From CAKRJP01 sp963597615 (lineage in GTDB: Bacteria > Bacillota > Clostridia > Lachnospirales > Lachnospiraceae): DNA of 53,626 nt. Shown here piece after piece: positions 23,969-32,682 of this stretch. A program made the position numbers and the translations under genes. The stretch spans positions 1 through 53,626 of the forward strand of contig CAVBQS010000033.1 of NCBI GenBank assembly GCA_963597615.1. Reading direction: 5' to 3'. Position 1 is the first letter of the stretch, and each line of letters opens with the position of its first letter. Below the pieces are notes generated by a model, which saw nothing but the letters and a program-made list of their open reading frames with translations, was not told the origin of the DNA and did no database searches.

Positions 23969-23997
23969 TAGACGAAATTTAAGGGACAGTGTATAAT
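23969..23997 (+). promoter_or_regulatory. Putative pyrH operon promoter
   Basis: TAGACG (23969-23974), 17 bases, TATAAT (23992-23997), 40 bases before pyrH. Confidence 0.6.
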
Positions 23998-24037
23998 AAG
24001 GGTGATTTTATTCGTGTAAAAAGGAGTAATTGTAAGA

Positions 24038-24733
24038 ATGAAGAGAGTATTGTTAAAACTGAGCGGAGAAGCTCTTGCAGGAGATAAGAAAACCGGATTT
24101 GATGAGGCTACATGTCTTGGGGTTGCAAATCAGGTAAAGCAGTTAGTAGACGCAGGTATTGAGGTGGCTATTGTCACTGGTGGCGGAAATTTCTGGAGAG
24201 GTAGAACCAGCGAGACCATTGACCGTGTAAAGGCAGACCAAATTGGAATGTTGGCTACAGTTATGAACTGTATTTATGTATCTGAGATTTTTCGTTATGC
24301 AGGTATGGAGACAGAGGTATTTACTCCTTTTGTATGTGGAGCTTTCACCACTCTGTTTTCAAAAGATAAGGCAGTGGCTGCTATGGAAAAGGGAAAGGTT
24401 GTATTTTTTGCAGGTGGTACCGGACATCCTTATTTCTCAACAGATACAGGGGCTGTCCTTCGGGCTATTGAGATTGAGGCAGACGCAATGCTTCTTGCTA
24501 AGGCCATCGACGGAATTTATGACAGCGATCCAAAGGTAAATCCGGAAGCCAAGAAGTATGATGAGATTTCTATTCAGGAGATCATTGACAAGAAACTTAT
24601 GGCAGTAGATTTAACAGCATCTATTATGTGCTTGGAAAATAAGATGCCAATGTTGGTATTTGGTCTTAATGAAGAAAATAGTATTGTGGAGACTATGACG
24701 GGAACATTTACAGGAACAAAGGTTACTGTATAA
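24038..24733 (+). CDS. pyrH: Uridylate kinase
   Basis: A 231-residue UMP kinase of the amino-acid-kinase fold, phosphorylating UMP to UDP. K-L-S-G-E-A-L lies at the N-terminus. G-G-G-N-F-W-R-G-R lies near 50, and T-D-T-G-A-V-L-R-A near 140. Standard length. It starts the conserved pyrH-frr-uppS-cdsA-dxr-rseP series. Confidence 0.97.
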   Translation: MKRVLLKLSGEALAGDKKTGFDEATCLGVANQVKQLVDAGIEVAIVTGGGNFWRGRTSETIDRVKADQIGMLATVMNCIYVSEIFRYAGMETEVFTPFVCGAFTTLFSKDKAVAAMEKGKVVFFAGGTGHPYFSTDTGAVLRAIEIEADAMLLAKAIDGIYDSDPKVNPEAKKYDEISIQEIIDKKLMAVDLTASIMCLENKMPMLVFGLNEENSIVETMTGTFTGTKVTV

Positions 24734-24758
24734 TAAAGCACTATATGGAGGATATATT

Positions 24759-25310
24759 ATGAATGAAAGAGTAAAAGTGTACGATGAAAAGATGAAGAAA
24801 TCTTTGGCTAGTTTAGATGGAGAGCTTGGAACAATCCGTGCAGGCCGTGCAAACCCTAATGTATTAAATAAGATTACAGTGGATTATTACGGGGTTCCTA
24901 CACCTCTTCAGCAGGTTGCCAATGTCTCTGTTCCGGAGCCGCGTATGATCCAGATCCAGCCTTGGGAGAAGAGCATGTTAAAAGAGATTGAGAAGGCCAT
25001 TATGGTTTCTGATCTTGGAATTAATCCTACCAACGATGGAACTTCCGTGAGACTGGTCTTCCCAGAGCTTACAGAGGAGAGAAGAAAAGAGCTGGCTAAA
25101 GATGTTAAGAAGAAGGGGGAGGCCGCCAAGGTAGCTGTCCGCAACATCCGTAGAGATGGAAATGATGCATTTAAGAAATTAAAGGGATCAGAAGTATCAG
25201 AGGATGAGATTAAAGATTTGGAAGATGAACTTCAAAAGCTTACTGATAAGTATGTAAAAGAAGTAGATAAGGCTGTTGAAGTGAAGTCTAAGGAGATTAT
25301 GACTGTATAG
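24759..25310 (+). CDS. frr: Ribosome recycling factor
   Basis: A 183-residue RRF that separates ribosomal subunits after termination together with EF-G. Marks are L-G-T-I-R-A-G-R-A-N-P near the N-terminus, the V-P-E-P-R-M-I-Q-I-Q-P-W-E segment, and C-terminal helices with R-R-D-G-N-D-A. 25 bases after pyrH, ribosome site TGGAGGA. Confidence 0.98.
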   Translation: MNERVKVYDEKMKKSLASLDGELGTIRAGRANPNVLNKITVDYYGVPTPLQQVANVSVPEPRMIQIQPWEKSMLKEIEKAIMVSDLGINPTNDGTSVRLVFPELTEERRKELAKDVKKKGEAAKVAVRNIRRDGNDAFKKLKGSEVSEDEIKDLEDELQKLTDKYVKEVDKAVEVKSKEIMTV

Positions 25311-25439
25311 TTATATTAATTCAGAAGATTTAGAAGTGAGAGTGGGACAGGCTGGTTGATTCGGTTCTGTCCTATTCTTGAGATAGGGAGTCATTTTGTT
25401 TGAGAGATACATAGGAAACCTATGAATAAGGAGAATCGT

Positions 25440-26150
25440 ATGAATATACCAAAACATGTGGCGATAATTTTGGATGGCAATGGCCGTTGGGCAAAAGCCA
25501 AGGGAATGCCTAGAAATTATGGCCATGCACAGGGAAGTAAGAATGTAGAGCGAATCTGCGAGGAAGCCTGGAGAATGGGCATTAAATATCTGACGGTTTA
25601 TGCATTTTCTACAGAGAACTGGAGCAGGCCGAAGGATGAGGTAGATGCCCTTATGAAGCTTCTTAGAAATTATATGAAAACTTGCCTTAAGACCGCAGCA
25701 AAAAATGACATGAAGGTTCGGGTTATCGGGGATGTTACAAAATTGGACCCGGATATTCAAGGTAGAATCAAGGAACTTGAGGAAGCTACCAAGGATAATG
25801 GGGGCTTGAATTTCCAGATTGCCATTAACTATGGAAGCAGGGATGAAATGATCCGTGCTATGAGAAAAATGTTAGCAGACTGTCTGGAAGGGAAATTAAA
25901 GCCAGATGATATTGAGGAAGCTAGCTTTGAGCAGTACTTAGATACCCATGATATCCCGGATCCGGATCTTTTAATTCGTACCAGTGGAGAACTTCGCCTT
26001 TCTAATTACTTGCTATGGCAGCTGGCCTACACAGAATTTTACTTTACTGATGTGCCCTGGCCGGATTTTTCCAAGGCAGAGCTTGAAAAAGCCATTGAGC
26101 AGTTTAACCATAGAGACCGTCGCTACGGCGGGGTGAAGGAGGAAGGCTAG
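25440..26150 (+). CDS. uppS: Isoprenyl transferase (undecaprenyl diphosphate synthase)
   Basis: A 236-residue cis-prenyltransferase making the C55 lipid carrier for wall synthesis. I-I-L-D-G-N-G-R-W-A-K near the N-terminus holds the catalytic Asp. The C-terminal part has I-R-T-S-G-E-x-R-L-S-N and a terminal R-R-Y-G-G. ATG 25440 is six bases after AAGGAG; the earlier ATG 25422 overlaps that ribosome site's upstream side and is less likely. Confidence 0.96.
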   Translation: MNIPKHVAIILDGNGRWAKAKGMPRNYGHAQGSKNVERICEEAWRMGIKYLTVYAFSTENWSRPKDEVDALMKLLRNYMKTCLKTAAKNDMKVRVIGDVTKLDPDIQGRIKELEEATKDNGGLNFQIAINYGSRDEMIRAMRKMLADCLEGKLKPDDIEEASFEQYLDTHDIPDPDLLIRTSGELRLSNYLLWQLAYTEFYFTDVPWPDFSKAELEKAIEQFNHRDRRYGGVKEEG

Positions 26151-26151
26151 G

Positions 26152-26952
26152 ATGTTTAAAACAAGGTTGATCAGTGGGATTTTGTTAGTAATAGCCTTAA
26201 TTGCCATTGTGGGAATCGGTGGGAATTTACTGTTGGGTGTTTTGGCGGTGGTCAGTATTATTGGCTTGTCAGAACTATATAAGGTTATGGGAATGGAGAA
26301 GAAAGCCCCGGGAATGGCCGGATATTTAGCAGCTATTCTTTACTATGGAATTCTATTTACTGGTCGAGAAGACTGCATTACATTTTTATCCATTCTGTTT
26401 TTGGTAATCACTATGGGAGTCTATGTATTTAGTTTTCCTACCTACAGATCTGAGCATATCATGCTGACCTTTTTTGGTTTCTTTTACGTAGCTATGATGC
26501 TATCCTATGTATACCAAACCAGGGAGCTTCCCCAGGGTGGAGTCATTGTTTGGCTTATTTTTCTTAGTTCCTGGGGGTGTGACACCTGTGCATACTGCGT
26601 GGGAATGCTTTTTGGAAAACATAAGATGGCTCCAAAACTTAGCCCAAAGAAATCTGTGGAAGGTGGCCTTGGAGGAATCATAGGAGCGGGTCTTTTAGGA
26701 GTAATCTTTACACTGGTCATGAATGCTGCTGTGGGAGCAGGGGATAATCCTGCAGTTTACGGACTGATCTGTGCAGTGGGAGGAGGAATCTCCCAGATTG
26801 GAGATTTGGCGGCTTCTGCTATTAAGAGAAACCATGATATTAAAGATTATGGAAAGTTGATTCCTGGTCACGGTGGAATTTTGGATCGATTTGACAGTGT
26901 GATTTTTACAGCACCCATCATTTATTACCTGATGGTATTTTTTGTAAAGTAA
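26152..26952 (+). CDS. cdsA: Phosphatidate cytidylyltransferase
   Basis: A 266-residue polytopic enzyme making CDP-diacylglycerol. The CdsA signature near the end includes H-D-I-K-D-Y-G-K-L-I-P-G-H-G-G-I-L-D-R-F-D-S (shown as spaced key residues), and K-L-S-P-K-K-S-V-E-G lies near 162. About seven membrane helices. Start ATG 26152 directly follows the uppS stop, indicating coupled translation. Confidence 0.96.
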   Translation: MFKTRLISGILLVIALIAIVGIGGNLLLGVLAVVSIIGLSELYKVMGMEKKAPGMAGYLAAILYYGILFTGREDCITFLSILFLVITMGVYVFSFPTYRSEHIMLTFFGFFYVAMMLSYVYQTRELPQGGVIVWLIFLSSWGCDTCAYCVGMLFGKHKMAPKLSPKKSVEGGLGGIIGAGLLGVIFTLVMNAAVGAGDNPAVYGLICAVGGGISQIGDLAASAIKRNHDIKDYGKLIPGHGGILDRFDSVIFTAPIIYYLMVFFVK

Positions 26953-26971
26953 TAAGACTTGGAGGCTTTGC

Positions 26972-28123
26972 GTGGAAAATAAAAAGAAAATAGCAATTTT
27001 GGGTTCTACCGGATCGATTGGAACCCAGACTCTGGATGTAGTTAAAAATAATGGAGATATTGAAGTCCTTGGACTGGCAGCAGGTAGCAACATTGTGAGA
27101 TTAGAGGAGCAGATTCGCCAGTTTCATCCTAAAATCGTGGCTGTATGGAGCCAGGACAAGGCCTTAGAACTAAAGGACAAGATTAAGGATACTGACACCA
27201 AGGTGGTTTCTGGTATGGAAGGTCTTATAGAGGTTTCGGTATATGAAGGGGTGGAGATTTTAGTTACTGCCATTGTGGGAATGATTGGAATTCGCCCTAC
27301 CATCGAGGCTATTAAGGCAGGAAAGGATATTGCCTTGGCCAATAAGGAGACTTTGGTTACAGCCGGCCATATTATTATGCCTTTGGCAAAGGAGCATGGA
27401 GTGTCTATATTGCCTGTGGATAGTGAACACAGTGCCATTTTTCAGTCCCTTCAGGGAAATGCTCACGGGGCTATCAAGAAGATTCTTTTGACAGCTTCCG
27501 GAGGGCCTTTTAGAGGAAAGAAAGAAGAGGACCTTCTAGGTATTAAACCGGCAGATGCCTTGAAGCATCCTAACTGGGCTATGGGCCAGAAGATTACCAT
27601 CGATTCTTCTACTATGGTAAATAAGGGTTTAGAGGTCATTGAAGCCAAGTGGCTCTTTGATGTGGATGTGGATGATGTCCAGGTAGTGATTCAGCCTCAG
27701 AGTATTATTCATTCTATGGTAGAGTATGTGGATGGAGCTGTCATAGCAGAACTAGGAACCCCGGATATGAGGCTGCCAATTCAATATGCCCTCTATTATC
27801 CAGAGAGAAGATTTTTACCGGGAGATCGGCTGGATTTTTGGGATATTAAGAAGCTGGAATTTGAAAAGCCGGATACAAAGACTTTTTATTGCCTAGACCT
27901 GGCATATGAGGCGGGAAGAAAGGGAGGTTCCCTTCCTACAGTGTTTAACGCAGCCAATGAGCTGGCGGTAAGTATGTTCCTAAAGGGAGAGATTAAATAT
28001 CTCGAGATTATGGAAATTATTGAGGATGGTATGAGAGCACATAAAAATATTGCGAATCCTACATTAGAGGAGATTTTAGAGGTGGAAGAGGCTACCTATG
28101 ACCGGATTCGCAGCAGGAGGTAG
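26972..28123 (+). CDS. dxr: 1-deoxy-D-xylulose-5-phosphate reductoisomerase
   Basis: A 383-residue Dxr, which converts DXP to MEP in the non-mevalonate isoprenoid pathway. The NADPH motif is G-S-T-G-S-I-G-T-Q-T near residue 10. Metal and substrate residues are in V-D-S-E-H-S-A and S-S-T-M-V-N-K-G-L-E-x-I-E-A. The C-terminal F-N-A-A-N-E is present. The start is GTG 26972, after TTGGAGG. It supplies precursors used by uppS upstream. Confidence 0.97.
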   Translation: MENKKKIAILGSTGSIGTQTLDVVKNNGDIEVLGLAAGSNIVRLEEQIRQFHPKIVAVWSQDKALELKDKIKDTDTKVVSGMEGLIEVSVYEGVEILVTAIVGMIGIRPTIEAIKAGKDIALANKETLVTAGHIIMPLAKEHGVSILPVDSEHSAIFQSLQGNAHGAIKKILLTASGGPFRGKKEEDLLGIKPADALKHPNWAMGQKITIDSSTMVNKGLEVIEAKWLFDVDVDDVQVVIQPQSIIHSMVEYVDGAVIAELGTPDMRLPIQYALYYPERRFLPGDRLDFWDIKKLEFEKPDTKTFYCLDLAYEAGRKGGSLPTVFNAANELAVSMFLKGEIKYLEIMEIIEDGMRAHKNIANPTLEEILEVEEATYDRIRSRR

Positions 28124-28129
28124 TGTTAC

Positions 28130-29158
28130 TTGGGTATTATAATTGCAATCATATTATTTAGCTTTATTGTTTTCTTTCATGAACTGGGACATTTCTTGCT
28201 GGCTAAGAAAAATGGCATTGATGTGCAGGAATTTGCCATTGGAATGGGGCCGAATCTTCTAAAAAAAGAATACAAGGGAACCCTCTATTGCATTAAGCTT
28301 CTCCCTATTGGAGGCATGTGCGTTATGGGGGAAGATGAGGAGGCTACCGACGCGCCGGGAAATTTTAACAATGCATCGGTATGGGCTAGAATATCGGTTA
28401 TTGCGGCAGGACCTATTTTTAATTTTATCTTGGCTTTTGTAGGAGCAGTTATTATTACGGCGGCTGTAGGATATGACCAGCCCATCATCGGTTCTGTGGA
28501 AAGTGGATATCCGGCAGCTGAGGCTGGAATCAAAGAGGGAGATAAGATCCTTAAGATGGGAAATAAAACCATTCATCTTTTTCGGGAAATCAGCATGTAT
28601 AACCAGTTCCATCAAGGAGAGACGGTAGAAGTTACCTATGAAAGAGATGGAAAGACTACTACAGTAACCTTGGAACCGAAAGAAAATGATAGTGGCTATT
28701 GGATGCTTGGAAGTGGAGGGTCTGGATATACCAAGGCAAATGTCTTAACCTCCCTCCAATATGGAACCTATGAGGTGAAATATTGGATTGATATGGTGGT
28801 TGACAGCTTAAAGATGTTGGTTTCCAGACAGATCGGTTTAAACCAACTGTCAGGTCCTGTAGGGGTTGTGAGTATGGTGGATACTACCTACCAGAAGACA
28901 AAAAGTTATGGCTTTCGGGTGGTAGTGCTGGAAATGTTGAATCTGGTTGTACTACTATCTGCAAACTTGGGAGTTATGAACCTACTTCCTATACCAGCCT
29001 TAGACGGAGGTCGCTTAGTATTTCTTTTTGTGGAGGCTATTATTCGAAGACGGGTATCACCGGAGAAAGAAGCTTACGTGCATTTGGCAGGAATGGCCCT
29101 GTTGATGCTCCTTATGGTGGTGGTATTGTTTAATGATATCCAGAGGATCTTTATGTAA
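28130..29158 (+). CDS. rseP: RIP site-2 metalloprotease RseP
   Basis: A 342-residue intramembrane zinc protease. The zinc motif H-E-L-G-H lies in the first helix (about 19-23) and the third ligand in N-L-L-P-I-P-A-L-D-G-G near 285. One PDZ domain (about 110-190) lies between them. In Firmicutes it cleaves anti-sigma factors and other membrane proteins. The start is TTG 28130, seven bases after AGGAGG. Last gene of the conserved lipid series. Confidence 0.95.
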   Translation: MGIIIAIILFSFIVFFHELGHFLLAKKNGIDVQEFAIGMGPNLLKKEYKGTLYCIKLLPIGGMCVMGEDEEATDAPGNFNNASVWARISVIAAGPIFNFILAFVGAVIITAAVGYDQPIIGSVESGYPAAEAGIKEGDKILKMGNKTIHLFREISMYNQFHQGETVEVTYERDGKTTTVTLEPKENDSGYWMLGSGGSGYTKANVLTSLQYGTYEVKYWIDMVVDSLKMLVSRQIGLNQLSGPVGVVSMVDTTYQKTKSYGFRVVVLEMLNLVVLLSANLGVMNLLPIPALDGGRLVFLFVEAIIRRRVSPEKEAYVHLAGMALLMLLMVVVLFNDIQRIFM

Positions 29159-29191
29159 AAAGATTTGGGAAAAATTTGTGAGGCAAGTAAG

Positions 29192-29956
29192 ATGGACAGA
29201 GAAAGAGAGAAATATATTCTCAATCAATTGGACAAACAGGGATCGGTGAGAGTTGCAGACCTTAGCGAAGAGCTTGGGGTATCGGAGGTGACAATCCGAG
29301 GAGATATCCGTGATATGGAAAAAAGAAAACTCTTAAAGCGGACTCACGGTGGAGCAGTTCGTGTGCGAGAACAATTGCAATTGTCCATGGTGCCTGGAAA
29401 TGTTTTTAATAAGGTGGAAGAAAAAAGCAGGATAGCGGCCAAAGCCTATGAATACATTGAGGATGAAGATACCATTATTTTAGATGATTCCTCAGTGGTA
29501 TATTATTTAGCGGAAGAAATCCGCAAGGGAAGTAAAAAGAATCTAGTAGTAATTACCAATTCCTTGGCGGCCTCTGTGATCTTATCCAATGCAGACCATG
29601 TGGTTGTCTTTATGGTAGGAGGACAGCTTGGGGGAAAACTGCCAGCCACCATGGGAGAGGTGGCTGTAAATACCTTCAGAGATTTTCGGGCTGATAAGGC
29701 GTTTATCAGTGCCCATGGCTTGAACTTTGAAGTGGGTATTACTTCTATAGGAACGCCTCAGATGCAAGTAAAGAAGGCTATTTTAGATTCCGCAGATAAG
29801 ATTTACGTTTTGATTGACAGCAGTAAATTTTCTGATGGTTATATTTTGTCTGTATGCCCTCTTAGTCGCATTACGAAAATTATTACGGACAAAGGGATCT
29901 CCCCTTCTTATCAGAACCAAGCCACAGAAAAAGAAGTGGTTTTGGATATTGTTTAA
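29192..29956 (+). CDS. DeoR-family sugar-operon repressor
   Basis: A 254-residue DeoR regulator. The N-terminal helix-turn-helix (about 5-57) has L-S-E-E-L-G-V-S-E-V-T-I-R-G-D-I and R-T-H-G-G-A-V. The C-terminal sensor domain (about 75-230) belongs to the DeoR isomerase-like fold, with S-A-H-G-L-N-F-E-V-G-I-T-S and I-D-S-S-K-F. ATG 29192 follows GTGAGG. It lies 33 bases after rseP and is closed by the terminator at 30006. The next operon has two arrays of AAACGAAA repeats, the motif type used by this family, so it probably controls pdxA2 onward. The effector is probably a phosphorylated intermediate (inference). Confidence 0.9.
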   Translation: MDREREKYILNQLDKQGSVRVADLSEELGVSEVTIRGDIRDMEKRKLLKRTHGGAVRVREQLQLSMVPGNVFNKVEEKSRIAAKAYEYIEDEDTIILDDSSVVYYLAEEIRKGSKKNLVVITNSLAASVILSNADHVVVFMVGGQLGGKLPATMGEVAVNTFRDFRADKAFISAHGLNFEVGITSIGTPQMQVKKAILDSADKIYVLIDSSKFSDGYILSVCPLSRITKIITDKGISPSYQNQATEKEVVLDIV

Positions 29957-30005
29957 TAGTTAAAAAGAATCATACGGATACCTGTAAGGTATTACAAAGC
30001 ATAGT

Positions 30006-30043
30006 GCACACTCTACAAAAAATAAAGTAGAGTGTGCTTTTTT
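30006..30043 (+). terminator. Terminator after the DeoR gene
   Basis: GCACACTCTAC (30006-30016) pairs perfectly with GTAGAGTGTGC (30027-30037), then TTTTTT. Confidence 0.92.
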
Positions 30044-30101
30044 AATGGTAAAATGACCATGAAAAAGACCTGCTAATCAAAATGTGAAAATAATGACAAT
30101 T

Positions 30102-30131
30102 AAACGAAAATAAAACGAAAGCGAAACGATG
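30102..30131. promoter_or_regulatory. Upstream operator array: three AAACGAAA-type repeats
   Basis: AAACGAAA at 30102 and 30113, and AAACGATG at 30124, spaced exactly 11 bases. It lies about 100 bases upstream of the promoter. The repeat type matches sites known for DeoR-family repressors. Confidence 0.75.
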
Positions 30132-30201
30132 ATAAACCTGTGTAGAATGCACAATAAAAACTTAAAAACTTAATGGAAAGTCATGAAAAAAGCAAAAACT
30201 A

Positions 30202-30230
30202 TTGATAAAAGAAAAGAAAGGTAGTATGAT
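30202..30230 (+). promoter_or_regulatory. Promoter of the C4 sugar-acid operon
   Basis: TTGATA (30202-30207), 17 bases, TATGAT (30225-30230). The expected start point near 30237 coincides with the beginning of the downstream operator array. Confidence 0.8.
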
Positions 30231-30238
30231 TCAAACAT

Positions 30239-30268
30239 AAACGAAAGAGAAACGAAAACAAAACGAAA
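30239..30268. promoter_or_regulatory. Downstream operator array: three AAACGAAA repeats
   Basis: Exact AAACGAAA at 30239, 30250 and 30261, spaced 11 bases and covering the start-site region. With the upstream cluster 137 bases away it could allow a repression loop. Likely bound by the DeoR regulator encoded at 29192. Confidence 0.8.
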
Positions 30269-30287
30269 GACCAAGGAGGAATATAAA

Positions 30288-31304
30288 ATGAGTGAACAGT
30301 ATAGACCAATTACAGCTATCACAATGGGAGATCCGGCGGGTATTGGACCGGAGATTGTAGTAGGCACTATGTTAGATGAGGAAATCCATCAGGTATGTCG
30401 TCCCTTCGTAATTGGAAGCATCGCAATTATGAACCGGGCCGCAAAGGTATTAGGTAAAGAATTAAAATACAATAAGATTTCTGATCCTGCAGAGGCGAAA
30501 TATGAGATGGGTACGGTAGACATTATTGAGACTGGTGACTACGACACCGACTCTATTGAGTGGGGACAGGTACAGGCTTTGGCTGGACAGATGGCCATTG
30601 ATTGGATTATGAAGTCCATTGAACTTGGAATGGCAAAGAAGGTAGATGCAGTATCTACAGCCCCCATCCACAAGGGAGCCATCAAATTAGTAGGAGTAAA
30701 GCAACCTGGACATACAGAGATTTATCAGGATGAAACCCATTCCCCATATGCTCTGACTATGTTCTCTTGCCATAAACTTCGAGTATTCTTTGTAAGCCGT
30801 CACATGTCTTTGGTAGATGCTTGTAAGTACGCTAACAAAGAAAGAGTATTGGAAAATGTTGTAAATATTGATATGGAATTAAGAAAAGTTGGGATTGAAA
30901 ATCCATTGATTGCAGTGGCAGCCTTAAATCCTCACGGTGGTGATAATGGCCTCTTTGGTACAGAGGAGATTGATGAGTTAAAGCCGGCAGTAGAAGCAGC
31001 TAAGGCTTTGGGAATCAACGCTGTGGGACCTTGTCCGGCAGATTCTGTATTTAATATTGGTAAATCCGGAAAATACGATGCAATTCTTTCCCTCTATCAC
31101 GATCAGGGACATATTGCATGTAAGACCTTGGATTTTGAAAAGTCAGTTACATTAACCTTTGGACTTCCATTTATTAGAAGTTCGGTAGATCACGGAACTG
31201 CATTTGATATTGCAGGAAAGGGAATTGCAGGATGCGTCAGCATGATTGAGTCTACCAAGGTTGTTTCTGAATATGCAGCAAAGACGCATGAAAAAATAAA
31301 CTAG
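30288..31304 (+). CDS. pdxA2: PdxA2-type 4-phospho-D-threonate/erythronate dehydrogenase
   Basis: A 338-residue member of the PdxA family. T-M-G-D-P-A-G-I-G-P-E lies at the N-terminus. The metal-ligand histidines are visible in K-Q-P-G-H-T-E, L-N-P-H-G-G-D-N and S-L-Y-H-D-Q-G-H. Classical PdxA makes vitamin B6, but PdxA2 paralogs beside a DUF1537 kinase are known to oxidise and decarboxylate 4-phospho-D-threonate (or erythronate) to dihydroxyacetone phosphate. The neighbouring kinase and permease support that role. ATG 30288 follows AAGGAGG. Confidence 0.9.
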   Translation: MSEQYRPITAITMGDPAGIGPEIVVGTMLDEEIHQVCRPFVIGSIAIMNRAAKVLGKELKYNKISDPAEAKYEMGTVDIIETGDYDTDSIEWGQVQALAGQMAIDWIMKSIELGMAKKVDAVSTAPIHKGAIKLVGVKQPGHTEIYQDETHSPYALTMFSCHKLRVFFVSRHMSLVDACKYANKERVLENVVNIDMELRKVGIENPLIAVAALNPHGGDNGLFGTEEIDELKPAVEAAKALGINAVGPCPADSVFNIGKSGKYDAILSLYHDQGHIACKTLDFEKSVTLTFGLPFIRSSVDHGTAFDIAGKGIAGCVSMIESTKVVSEYAAKTHEKIN

Positions 31305-31321
31305 AAAGGAGGAAGAAATTC

Positions 31322-32668
31322 ATGCCTAAGATTGGTGCAGTGGCAGATGATCTGACCGGGGCTACCACCACAGGAGTGCTCCTTGCCAGATCAAAAGCAA
31401 GAACGGCAGTATTTTTTAACGAAAAAGCAGCAAAAGCAGATAAAAGTGTGTCAGAGCTAGATGCCATATTGGTAAGTAGCAATAGCAGACCTCTTCCTGG
31501 AAATGAAGCCTATGAGAGAGTAACTTCAGCCACAGAAGCTTTAAAAGATATGGGCGTTAAGTATTTTTCAAAGCGGATTGATACTACCCTTCGAGGGGGC
31601 GTGGGAATCGAAATTGATGCCATGATGGACGTAATCGTGGACGATGTAGTGGCAGTGGTTGTTCCGGCAATGCCACAGTCCAGACGAGTTCTGGTTGGGG
31701 GATATTCAGTGATCGATGGGGTGGCCCTTGTTAATACACCGGTAGCTCAGGACGTTAGAACACCGGTATATGAAAACTATATTCCAAAACTTTTAAATGG
31801 ACAAAGCAGGAGAAAAGTAGGAAGCGTTACTTTGGAGCATGTCCTTAATGGTGTAGTGGATATTCAGCGGGCCCTGAAAGATTGCCGTCAGCAGGGAAAT
31901 GAGATTATCGTTGTAGATGCAATTACCATAGAGGATGTAGAGGCCATTGCCCAGGCATGTGTAAACCTAAGATGGAATGTTCTGGCAGTAGATCCGGGTC
32001 CCTTTACAGCAAAGCTTGCCTATGTGAGAGGCTTGGTAGGTTTAGAAGAGGCTAATATACCGGAAAATACAGCAGATGGTACCGGAAAAACCGTGTTAAT
32101 TGCCGCAGGTTCAGCCACACCGGTAACAAAACGTCAGATGGAAGTTTTGTGCCAAGATGAAAGACATGTAAGAATACCGGTGGAACCTATTCCCCTTATT
32201 AATGGTGGGGAGGAAGCTTTAAAAGAAGTGAAAAAAGCCATTGATGCAGCCCTGGATTTGCTTGAGAAGGGAAAACCTAGAGCCATACTTCTTGAGACTG
32301 CTCTTCACGGACCGATCTTGAATCTGAAACAGGAAGATGAAAAACGTGGATATGCAGAGGGTATGAGTGCAGAGAGAATCAATGGAGGACTCGGTGCCAT
32401 TGTGGCAGGAATCCTAAACCAGGTTGAGAGAGAACGGATTGCCGGTATTTACACTACAGGTGGGGATACTATGGTAAATGTATGCTTCCAATTGGGAGTA
32501 GAGTGCTTGGAAGTTGTGGATTATGTCATTGCTCAAACAGATGTTGGCCGTATGGTAGGAAAATACCAGGGCATGCCTATTGTTGGTAAGGGCGGTCTTA
32601 CCGGTAATGATCACACCGCATTGGATATTGTGGATAGGCTCTTTAGAGAGGCTACAAGAGAGAGTTGA
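31322..32668 (+). CDS. Four-carbon acid sugar kinase (DUF1537 family)
   Basis: A 448-residue kinase. The N-terminal substrate domain begins A-V-A-D-D-L-T-G-A-T-T-T-G, and F-S-K-R-I-D-T-T-L-R-G appears near 75. The C-terminal nucleotide-binding domain has T-T-G-G-D-T near 378 and G-K-G-G-L-T-G-N-D near 420. The family phosphorylates D-threonate, D-erythronate or related acids (DtnK, DenK, OtnK); the exact substrate cannot be read from sequence. Beside pdxA2, D-threonate or D-erythronate is most likely. Ribosome site AAAGGAGG. Confidence 0.92.
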   Translation: MPKIGAVADDLTGATTTGVLLARSKARTAVFFNEKAAKADKSVSELDAILVSSNSRPLPGNEAYERVTSATEALKDMGVKYFSKRIDTTLRGGVGIEIDAMMDVIVDDVVAVVVPAMPQSRRVLVGGYSVIDGVALVNTPVAQDVRTPVYENYIPKLLNGQSRRKVGSVTLEHVLNGVVDIQRALKDCRQQGNEIIVVDAITIEDVEAIAQACVNLRWNVLAVDPGPFTAKLAYVRGLVGLEEANIPENTADGTGKTVLIAAGSATPVTKRQMEVLCQDERHVRIPVEPIPLINGGEEALKEVKKAIDAALDLLEKGKPRAILLETALHGPILNLKQEDEKRGYAEGMSAERINGGLGAIVAGILNQVERERIAGIYTTGGDTMVNVCFQLGVECLEVVDYVIAQTDVGRMVGKYQGMPIVGKGGLTGNDHTALDIVDRLFREATRES

Positions 32669-32682
32669 AAAGGAGGAGAAAA

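Noticed and set aside
30288..31304. Vitamin B6 biosynthesis enzyme PdxA
   Set aside because: No other pyridoxine gene is nearby, while a DUF1537 kinase, a sugar-acid permease and a DeoR regulator point to the PdxA2 catabolic branch.
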